Source: Rheum nobile (taxonomy: Eukaryota > Streptophyta > Magnoliopsida > Caryophyllales > Polygonaceae). Taken from it: DNA of 64,000 nt. The notes beneath the pieces are model-generated. The model did not search any database. It was given only the letters and a program-made list of their open reading frames with translations, and was not told the origin of the DNA. Position 1 is the stretch's first letter, and every line of letters begins with the position of its first letter. A program made the position numbers and the translations under genes. Below, piece by piece: positions 55,711-64,000 of the stretch. The DNA lies in contig WOAB01000583.1 in NCBI GenBank assembly GCA_027886185.1, forward strand, positions 5,146,001 through 5,210,000, read 5' to 3'.

Positions 55711-56846
55711 TCATGCGAGTGTGTTGATGGTGTTGTTGAACGAACAAGATGTAGGTGCATTGCTTCCCTTCTTGGACCGAACATATTCTCCATGGTCGAA
55801 AGGGCAGCATAGGTGGCCCGGGATAGCTTGGCAAATGGTGTTGGCTACGTAGCACTCCATGTTGGTATGGTCGCACTCAGGAAGCTCCGTGATGAGCTCA
55901 GCACAATGGCCTGACTTGAACTTGTCCGTGTGATGGGACGACTTCGGTGTAGCAACCGTCATTAGCAAAATGTCTGGAGGCAGGACTGGTGCAAAGTCAT
56001 TGATGACATGCACAATAGGGGACAACAATGGGGGTAAATCAATCAAGACTTTGACAATTGAAAAACACGCAATTGGGGAAGGAAGTAAGAAACATCCCCT
56101 AGAAATTGGTTGAACATTGTCGTAGTGGAGGTAGGACGTCGGACCAGGCGTGTAGCGGGTGATGGTCGTCGTACCGACCATGGCTACATTGTCGTCGTTC
56201 GTTGGAAGCACGTCAGTCTCGTCGGTCCGAGGCACAATGTCTGTCTTGGGCTCATCTGTGGCGCTAATGGGTGTGGAAATGGACGCTACAGTATGCTCTG
56301 AGTTTTGAGCGGCTCGGAGAGCAGCGATCTCGGTGCGCAACGAAAATATACTAGCATGAAGCGATGCTGTGTCCTGAGAGGGAGTATGATCCCGTTCAGA
56401 TCTTTGGTGGTCGCCTGCAAAACGTCGTGTCATCACATAAACCAGCTGGTCCCACGTAGAAATGGGAAGTAAACGGCGCTCTGCACGCCCTTGTTTGAGC
56501 CGAGACCACCAAGCATGAGCGTCGTGCGTGAAATAGGTTTTTGCCACCTCAACCTTCTCGTAATCCGTGTAGGGAAAGTGGCACAAGGCAAAGGCCGTAT
56601 TACGGAGCCAATCGTGACACATGGCGTAGTCACTAACACCGTCAAAGGGATGTACAAACGGGGCACACGGCGGGGACTTTCGGTTGGAGCTCTCTGGCTA
56701 CGATCATCGTGGCGACCAGGGTCATGAACGCGGCGTGCAAGGTTGCGATCGCTACCATGGCGTGCTCCACGTAGGTCGCGCTCCGTGCGGTGAGATGGGG
56801 CGCGCCTAGAGTAGTTGTCAGCCACATTCAAGGGTTGGGGTGCCAT
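55711..56846 (-). pseudogene. Element E gag (frameshifted)
   Basis: The likely start is at 56846 (MAPQPLNVADNYSRR), an arginine-rich N-terminus. Around 56645 the frame changes. The second frame (to 55711) has MCHDWLRNTAFALCHFPYTD, DAHAWWSRLKQGRA and STWDQLVYVMTRRF, the WW-containing core of gypsy gag. No CCHC knuckle is seen. The C-terminal part is acidic and unstructured. No protease, polymerase or integrase follows before the LTR. Confidence 0.8.
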
Positions 56847-57734
56847 CTCGATTGTACCTATGTGAAACATGACTAAGCGGGAATCAAAGCAATCAAAGGC
56901 AAGAGAACCTAACGACAAACCAAGTCCTTGTCACAAACGACCCAGAATTTGGCACTCAAGGGCCGAGAAATTTGGGCAAGCGTGAGGCGGATTAGGCTTG
57001 ACGTAAGGCTAGAAGCAAATGAAGTAGCAAGCAATGATTCACACAAGCGTCGTGATGCACAAAGCATCAACAATGATTTTCACGTGTTAGAAGTAATTCT
57101 TCTTGAAAGATAGCAAGACCATTCAAACCTTTTACACGTGTTGCAATTTAGACAATGGAAGGAACAAAGTGGAAACCTTGCGTCAAGTGGGGGATCTTTG
57201 CCCTTTTGTGTCTATGGCGAGGCTTTTTGTAATGCAAGACTTTTTTTTTTAGAAATAGACGACGCAAGTTTTTTTTTTGAAAGAAGTCACATAACTTTAT
57301 GTTGTTGTGTGATTAGAGGTGAGAAGAGACTAGCAAATATTTAAGGAAGAAAAGCAAGCACAATTTCAATGAAATGAAATCTAAAAGATGAAAAGCATTC
57401 AAGACAACTTTATGCAACGTTATCTACTTGCATGAATAACTATATGCTACTCGGGACACGGGAATCTTGGGAAAGTAAATTTTCTTAGAAATTACTTTTT
57501 GACCTCGGAAATGAACGGTCAAGCAATGAAGAATCACACTTGAACCGCACAAGTGAAGGTGAACAGTAAAGGACGGGCACAAAGTGAAGAATCACGCATG
57601 CACCGACCTTACGAAGAGAACAATGGCGGAAGCAATGGAGATATATGAACAAACTTGGAAACAGGATTGAGTGCCAAAATTTAAAGATCGAAAGGAACAC
57701 GAAACTTAGCTTGAGGAATGGCTCTGATACCAAT
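56847..57734 (-). mobile_element. Element E: leader and primer-binding site
   Basis: Non-coding leader. The primer site at 57719-57731 exactly matches the initiator tRNA-Met complement TGGTATCAGAGCC. The poly-T stretches at about 57240 and 57270 are simple sequence. Confidence 0.75.
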
Positions 57735-58008
57735 TGATGCGATCGATCCCCGTGGAGCAAGACCGATCTAGATTTGGATCGTTTGTTCTTCCCAAGCAAG
57801 CACTCGTTCTTCGCGTTCTTCGTGTTCTCGGCCTTCTTCAAGAACTCCTTCAAGGGAAACAATGTTATGTCCCCCTTTTTTGAGTTTGGCAGATCAAACC
57901 CTAGCGGCGGATGGGTGGAGGGGTTCAACATGATGAACACCCGAGGTGGTGGAAGAAGGCCAACGTTATGGCTCCTTAGAGAACTTGGAAAAAAGGCTAG
58001 AAAGCCTT

Positions 58009-58086
<78 letters not shown>

Positions 58087-58522
58087 GTGAAGCCAAGAGA
58101 CAACTAGGAGTGACTCTCAAATATGTTGTCTTAACTTAACTTCCAAATTACAATGGGAGTTCTAGGGTATTTATGGAAAAACAAGGGAAAACTAGGGTTG
58201 AAGAGGAAACCCTAATGGGCTTGGGCCTAAGACATCAAGGCCCAACTCATTACATCATTCTAAAAATGGGAATGCAAAACATAAATAGCAAAGCTATAAA
58301 TAGTAAGCGGGCCCACAACCAAAGTAAGCATGCCAATGGGGCGTGGCTCATGAAACGATGTCACCGAGAGCACGCATGCCAGAGAGGCGTGGCCCGGAAA
58401 TAGAACCACTTGGAACCCTGCGTTGGAGAAGACGCCCTTTACTCGGCGCCATGGGGGGCGCCAGGGACGCACAAGCCAGAGATGCACTAGACCAAGGTCT
58501 TGGCCCAGGTCATTGTCCATCA
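57735..58522 (-). repeat. Element E 5' LTR with expanded AG microsatellite
   Basis: Matches 54862-55587 except for the AG dinucleotide run at about 58012-58080, which alone explains the 62-bp length difference. Confidence 0.9.
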
Positions 58523-59220
58523 CATATCCCAAAAGTGACTACTATGTCTACTCCAAAGGAGATAGAAAAGGAAAATCAGATCAGAGATAAGTCAGTGATC
58601 GTCCCTTGCCTTATGTTGACTTCCATGGAATAGAACCTTCAAAAGAGGTTTGAGAGGATGGGTGCCTACACCATCATTCGTAACCTGAAAGTAATGTTTC
58701 AGAAACAAGTTAGAATGAAGAGGTATGACACGCACAAGAATTGCAAGCTTGAGAAAGGTAAACCAGTCAGTGCTCATGTGTTCAATATGATTGGACATTT
58801 TGAGAACATGGAAGACTTGGCTTCCCCTATAGTCAAGAGTTGGCTACTTACATCATACTCCACTCTCCACATGATGGATTTGCTCAATTCAAGTTGAACT
58901 GCAATATGAATGGAGTTGGGAAAATCCTTAAAGAGCTACATGGGATGCTAAAAACTATTGAGCAAAATCTCTCAGTCGACTCTAAGAAAGGGATTCTGAT
59001 GGTCAACAAGGGAAAAGGGTTCAAGAAAGGGGCACTTGGAAAGAAAAAGATGAACGTGCAAGTAAAGAGCAAGGAAGTTGCACATCTCAAGCCGAAAACT
59101 TCAAAAAAGGCTAGAGTAGTTGCTAACCATGATTGTTTCTACTACAATGCAAAGGGGCTTTGGAAGAGGAACTGCCCAAAATACCTCAAAGATAAGAAGA
59201 ATGGAACCGTGAGTTTCACT
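58523..59220 (+). pseudogene. Element F: copia gag, remaining part
   Basis: Continues the gag broken at 54861: MSTPKEIEKENQ, a stop (TAG near 58630), FERMGAYTIIRNLKVMFQKQ, HVFNMIGHFENMEDL, then a lysine-rich tail. The usual CX2CX4HX4C knuckle is damaged: CFYYNAKGLWKRNC lacks the second Cys and the His. The frame shifts once near 58850. The gag is no longer functional. Confidence 0.85.
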
Positions 59221-59690
59221 TAAGATACGTATGTTATAGAAGTCTTAACAACAAAAGCTTCAACTTGGGTATTAGATATTGGCTGTGGTTCTCACATTAT
59301 TTCGAATGTGCAGGGATCAAGAAGAAGTAGAAACTTGGCTAAGGGAGAGGTGGATCTATACCCAAGTTGAAGCTTTTGGATATTGGAGGCTATGATTTTA
59401 GAATTAAGAATGGATGTTTTTCTATTTATAAGGATGATGTATTTTATGCCAATGCACCACTAAGTAATGGACTCTATGTGGTGGATTTTGAATCTAAAAT
59501 CTATAGCATAAATACTAAGAAACAAAAACCAAATGACTCGAACACTACCTATCTATGGCATTGTCGCTTAGGCCATATTAGCTTTAGTCGCATGAAGAAG
59601 CACCAAAAGAATGGACTTCTAACCTCATTAGATTTTGAATCTTTTGAAACATGCGAGTCTTGCTTGATGGGAAGATAAAAAGATCACCCT
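59221..59690 (+). pseudogene. Element F: copia protease remnant and GAG-pre-integrase domain
   Basis: Protease remnant near 59250-59310 reads STWVLDIGCGSHIISNVQG; the catalytic DTG/DSG motif is DIG. The second ORF (59367-59678) holds LWHCRLGHISFSRMKKHQKN and ETCESCLMG, the GAG-pre-integrase zinc-like block. Integrase itself is deleted directly afterwards. Confidence 0.85.
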
Positions 59691-60420
59691 TCACATGAGT
59701 AAGTGAAAGGACAACTGAACTTTTGGCCCTCAAAGGAAGGTACGTCACCCATACGCCAGAAGTAGTGGAGTCTCAAGACCCCACTCCTATCGTCCCTTTA
59801 GAATATGATTATGATAAACCACAATTTGTTGTGGAAAATCCTCATGTTGTAAAGCCCACATGTAGATCTGATAGGCCTAGAACACATCCAAAGAAATATA
59901 TTGATTTCATATTGACTACGGGCTGCAATATCTTGCTTTTAGAATGTGAGGAGCCTACTACTTATAAGAAAGTTGTGGCGAGTCGAGACTCTAAAAACTG
60001 GCGTATAACCATGATGTCTGAAATGGATTCCATGTTTGAGAATTAAGTATAAGACTTGATTGATTTGCCAGATGGGTAGTACCCATAGGATGCAAATGGG
60101 TTTTCAAGCTCATCACAAACAAGGATGGAAACGTAATAGTTTTTAATGCAAGACTGGTTGCAAAAAGATTTATACAAATTCATGGTATTGACTGTGATGA
60201 AACCTTTTCACCAGTTGTTATGATTAGATCCATTCGGATAATCATAGCAATTACAACTCATTATGATGCCATTGCCCAATCCAAGGAACCAAGTTCTAAT
60301 TCCAAATCCAGACACGTGCTTAGGAAGTACCACATCATTCGTGATTATGTCGACAGAGGTGATGTGAAGCTATGCAAAGTACATACAGATGCCAACATTG
60401 CAGATCCATAGACTAAACCT
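59691..60420 (+). pseudogene. Element F: reverse transcriptase and RNase H remnants
   Basis: Begins in the integrase/RT linker, then EPTTYKKVVASRDSKNW, SEMDSMFEN, a stop, and the RT start DLIDLPDG, CKWVFKL and ARLVAKRFIQIHGID in shifting frames. After MIRSIRIIIAITTHYD it jumps to the RNase H end: SKSRHVLRKYHIIRDYVDRG and VHTDANIADP. The catalytic YVDD region is missing. These are internal deletions of a dead element. Confidence 0.85.
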
Positions 60421-61531
60421 GTACCTAAGCCTAAGCATGTCAGTCATACTAGGGGCTAAGAGAATTAAGCACATTGGAGAATGACTTTGAGATTGTATTG
60501 TTTTACATTATGAAGATTGTTTTCATGAATGTTAAGCTTTCAGCTATGCTTGTTGAAAGCTTAATGACTTAATAAAGTCTATTTTGTAAGTTGATTGATA
60601 GTGTCGAGTTTCATGGGCTATAGGGACATAGGGATGTCTAATCAATTACATGGATATGTATGAAGGATAAATATTGGGCAGACCTACCTTTAGATTCTTC
60701 AAATGTGTTATGGTATTTAAAGTGAAACTATAATTAGTAGTTTTCTCATACATGAGTATGATATTTCTCTTGCTTGGTGATTGGTATATCTTTGATATTG
60801 TCAAACGCCGTTTCATAAAAGGCGGCCATAAAAGCAGTGATCGGGATTGCTGAAAATTGAGTGGGAGCTATAGTCATATAAGATTGGAGAAGTCATCCAA
60901 TTTATTTATCTACACATGTAGATGTGAACGGTGTCTTGACCACTTGAAGAATAAGAACTGAAAATGCATGGTCGTGCTCAAATGGAATAAAAGTAATTAT
61001 TTGTTTTGACAGTTCAAGCTCAGAGTTTAAGAAACAATTTGAATATTGATATGGATTACATAAGATGTTATCATATTATTAAATTGGACACTAAGTGACA
61101 AAGGAATTTGACATTGCACACTTGTTTAAGGACAAGTGAGAGATTGAAGGTTATGTCCTTAAATCAATATGACAATTACTAATAATAGAATATGATTAAT
61201 AATGGAGATTTATAATCCATATATTTTAGGTAGTTATAATGTTTTGCTAGAAGCCAACTATGATTTATGGGCTTAAATTAGGTCCATTGCTATTATAACC
61301 GGGTCTTATAAGGTCACACACAAGAGAGTAATTGGCTATGTCATTAAAGTGGAGGAGTGGATTATTCATCAAGTAATAATAAAGTATTATCTATTTACTT
61401 GATGATATAAGAAAAGTTATCTTTAGGAAAGATAAGATAATATATCAGCTATATATATCCCTTTCTAAAATTAAGGGAATTATCTATTATCTCATGTGTT
61501 GAGAAAATACACTTCCCACAATAATACCTAA
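60421..61531 (+). mobile_element. Element F: 3' non-coding region and probable LTR
   Basis: GGACAAGTGAGAGATTGAAG at about 61132-61151 resembles the copia polypurine tract and LTR start (ACAAGTGGGAGATTG in intact elements). The following 380 bp would be LTR. A matching 5' LTR was not identified, so the limits are uncertain. GTTGAAAGCTTAATGACTTA near 60552 is part of the same non-coding region. Confidence 0.5.
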
Positions 61532-61657
61532 GGGTTTGTTTGGATTTCATACTAGAATGCATTAAAATACATTATCTTGCATTAAATTACATTAAATCAT
61601 CAATTTAATACAAGATACTGCATTTTAATGCATTCTATTTGGAATTCAAACGCACCC
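61532..61657. mobile_element. Tourist-like (PIF/Harbinger) MITE
   Basis: 126 bp with long inverted ends: GGGTTTGTTTGGATTTCATA pairs with the complement of the right end (GGGTGCGTTTGAATTCCAAA), then TAGAATGCATTAAAAT on both arms. The 3-bp target duplication TAA flanks it (61529-61531, 61658-61660). Confidence 0.9.
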
Positions 61658-61683
61658 TAATTCGGTCGTTGTAGGATCGTACG

Positions 61684-62531
61684 TGTTAGCAATCAAAGGG
61701 AACTGAGAGTCCAGTTCCTTAGCAGCGGAATAAGTAAACACAAACAGAATCAAGACAAGTTCCTTAGAGTGAGAACCTTTGATAACCAACTAGTTATCCA
61801 GGATAAAACCCACTACCTCTCTTGCAAGAGGATTTCAAAGTTTACTTCTTGTATTAATGCTTCCGATTACAATCAACTAGAATAGAACACACATCTTAAA
61901 GTCTTAGACACACTAAAGACTCTCTACCTAGTTCGACCTAACCAAGCACACAACAAGCAAGCAACTTACAGTTCTTCTCTAAAGAACTCAGCACGATTTC
62001 TTCTCAGCACTTTGTATTCTTCAATGTGTGAATGCATAAATTGAGAGAGTAATTGGACTACTCTATTTATATAACCTAATTGATGAAAGATGTGAATCTT
62101 CAACAACCGGATTACATAAATAAAATAATCAAAAAGTAATCGTTAAAGATAATACTTGTTACCAAATATAATCTTTACCGATTTTACATATTTTGTTTCC
62201 ATAAAGATATTACTTTAAACTCCTAAAATATATGGAAACAGGATAAGATCTCCTAGTTCTCTCTCCAACTGAAGATCTACCCTAAACAGCTCGCCGCCGC
62301 TTTTCACATATTGTTCCAAGTGTTTCCAGTGTTGGCAAGCCTCAGTTCCTTCCGCCAGTTCCCACATCTGGCGTCAGCGTCTCTGTCTTGTGCTTTCCGA
62401 ATCTAGAGTTCCCTTTTTGTCACACTAATGGAGATATTAATAGCAAAGGTGTTTGTCATTATCAAAACTAGGAAAATTGAGGAAGGGAACTAGGTAGGAA
62501 ACTGGAGTTCCCAAAAGTTCACTTCCTAACA
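61684..62531 (-). mobile_element. Element G: 3' LTR of a SIRE-like copia element
   Basis: On the minus strand it runs TGTTAGGAAGTGAAC (62531) to GATTGCTAACA (61684), about 848 bp. It is preceded by the polypurine-type sequence GTCATCATCAAAAAAGGGGA, typical for plant copia elements of the SIRE/Tork kind. The matching 5' LTR lies outside the window. Confidence 0.75.
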
Positions 62532-63053
62532 ATTTCCCCTTTTTTGATGATGACAAACATGTAGAACTGGCATATCGAAATAGGCATGAATAATATATGA
62601 GGAAAAACAAAACAATGCTAGATGTAGGATAATCATTAGTGAATTGCATATTCCCCCTTAATAACAGATCTAGTTCCTTAGTTCCCCCTTAAGGTAACAA
62701 CTAGTTCAGAGTTCCTTTCAGCCTATTAGTTCCAAATTGCCAAGTCCATTCCCCCTTTGGACATCATCGAAAAGAGTCAGTTGGATGAATAACAATGATA
62801 ACATAGAGAGATAAATAAACTAATGCTGAACTCTAGAGAAATGGCACCGTAATAAAGATTGAAAGCAGATCATAATCAGTGCAAAGGAACACAAACAAGT
62901 TCATTAAGTATAAAAAGGACAGAGACTACATAAACAGTATAATGATAAAATAAAACACTCAGATACACACAAAAGAGGATCATAATATGGAAGTGAGATC
63001 CTAAGGGAACTACAGGTTCCGTGTCATCTGAGTAGGGAACTGAACACTGTCCC
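62532..63053 (-). mobile_element. Element G: PPT and 3' non-coding region
   Basis: The polypurine tract is at about 62532-62548. The rest is AT-rich with repeated GTTCCTTA/AGTTCCC phrases. No gene. Confidence 0.6.
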
Positions 63054-64000
63054 TCACTGCTTCTGGCCCTTGGCCCTGTCTTCCTTGATCTTCTCGTCGA
63101 CTAACTTCTCAATTTCCTTGACGAGAGCAGCAGTAGCCTTCCACAACTCCACCACCATCTTATTGGTGAAGTTTCTACCCTTTTCCATAGCGGAGGCCAC
63201 CTTGTCGAAGCCGTTAATCAAAGCATTTTCAATATGCCTTAGACTGGTGAGGAGCACATGAGTGTCAGGAACCAGACGAGGATCAGACTGGCCATGCAAC
63301 ATCTCCTCTTGTTCTTCCTCAGCTTCAGACACTTCATCAGCATGCGCCTTTTGCGCAAGGCGCTTCACAGTAGTCATTGTGAGGAGGCATGAGAAGTGGG
63401 TCTCTGGGATTTCAGTGGGATAGAGACCAAGGCGGCTAAGCAACTTCTTGATGATGTGAGGGTAGGGGAGATCATGGGTGGAGTAGGACTTGCAGAATTG
63501 CATGTGGGCCAAGGTAATGCGAGGGAGATCAATGGGTTCTCCCAAGATAAGTTTCTCCATAAGTACGGCATCGGAGACAGCAATGGTGTCGCGCTTTTCT
63601 TGGCGAGGGATGATGTTTTTGATGAGAAAGGTATGGAGGATTTTCTTGTCAAGGCTCAGGTATTTGGTAAGGAGGGCACCTTTGGAGGGGGCGTTCCCAT
63701 CAAACACTGTTCGGAGGATAGCAGCCTTGCGCTTGGCTGGCCAGTTCCTTTTCACAAGCACCCCAAAGCCCTTTCCAGATTCCAGGCCGAGCACAGAACC
63801 AATCACTGCAGCAGAGACGGGTATGAGATTACCTCTCTAGGTGAGAAGGGCGTCATGGACAGGCTTGTCGTCTTTGTAAGCGACGAACTGCAGGTTCTGG
63901 TAGAAGAGGCGAACTTGATCCTCATTCACAGCAAAGGGCTCAGGAACCAGAGTGTCACAGCCCTGGAGTTAGAGCTTAGCGTGGGCGGCGATGATGCTCT
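63054..64000 (-). pseudogene. Element G envelope-like ORF (continues beyond the window)
   Basis: The 250-residue open stretch (63806-63054) continues upstream in the same frame through a TAG at 63837-63839, back past EPFAVNEDQVRLFYQNL, to another stop near 63970. It has ILRTVFDGNAPSKGALLTKY, HTFLIKNIIPRQEKRDTIAV, GEPIDLPRITLAHM and LPYPHIIKKLLSRLGLYPTE, matching the putative plant transposon protein domain found in envelope-like ORFs of SIRE and Athila elements. The C-terminus is a charged helix (LVKEIEKLVDEKIKEDRAKG). No signal peptide or membrane span is visible here. Its position next to the 3' LTR fits. Confidence 0.7.

Larger units (their letters stand above)
54862..58522 (-). mobile_element. 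Element E: gag-only LTR retrotransposon inside copia gag
   Basis: LTRs 54862-55587 (726 bp) and 57735-58522 (788 bp) with TG...CA ends, near-matching 5-bp flanks (CCTAT and CATAT). The polypurine tract AAGAAGGGGAGAA (55588-55600, minus) and primer site TGGTATCAGAGCC (57719-57731, minus) are both in place. The 2.1-kb internal region encodes gag only. It is another non-autonomous element, unrelated in sequence to A/B. Confidence 0.9.

Overview
This looks like repeat-dense nuclear DNA of a flowering plant, probably a eudicot. It is AT-rich with GC-rich islets, coding blocks carry GT-AG introns, and nearly all sequence belongs to plant mobile elements nested in one another. The elements include a Cassandra TRIM with 5S-rRNA-like LTRs, Ty3/gypsy elements with initiator-tRNA-Met primer sites, an Athila-like element, Ty1/copia relics, hAT, Mutator-like (MULE) and PIF/Harbinger elements. 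The species cannot be read from the sequence. No complete conserved housekeeping gene is present; pieces of host genes (alpha-tubulin, a kinase, a purple acid phosphatase, perhaps a GLUTAMINE DUMPER) occur only as fragments.

Layout. 1-8790: an Athila/Tat-like relic (H) split by a gag-only gypsy element (A, minus strand), with Cassandra pieces at both junctions. 8913-10228: a hAT-type element. 12330-14459: a MULE-like element carrying a kinase/alpha-tubulin chimera. 14709-19350: fragments of a PIF transposase, a purple acid phosphatase and a small GRF-like gene, then simple repeats. About 19640-45290: the most interesting part, inferred to be one Mutator-type element with three genes: a plant-mobile-domain (PMD, MAIN-like) gene and a small intact GRF zinc-finger gene on the plus strand, and a convergent FAR1/MULE transposase fused to an OTU-protease-like domain on the minus strand. 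It was later split by a defective Athila-like element (D, 21261-28633), a gag-only LTR element (B, 32215-40398, target duplication TAGTG) and a hAT element (42253-43594, target duplication GTATCTGT). Without these insertions it would be about 8.7 kb. 45291-48486: LTR element C, which has lost gag. 48487-51872: mostly unrecognised AT-rich DNA. 51873-53906: a hAT MITE and a palindrome-rich foldback element. 54712-61550: a copia relic (F) interrupted in gag by gag-only element E. 61532-64000: a Tourist-like MITE and the 3' end of a SIRE-like copia element (G) with an envelope-like ORF.

How the parts relate. The composite element carries clusters of a strictly 24-bp-periodic repeat (core TCCGTCACGGA, variable linkers) near both presumed ends, just upstream of the PMD start, after the PMD gene and in transposase introns. 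This resembles the short-motif arrays that VANC anti-silencing proteins recognise in Arabidopsis VANDAL MULEs, so the accessory genes may encode a comparable factor; that is inference. Elements A, B and E encode only gag, and D retains protease and an envelope-like ORF but no reverse transcriptase or integrase, so the visible LTR families would depend on pol supplied elsewhere. Several unrelated elements also carry clusters of perfect GC-rich hairpins with 2-3 nt loops.
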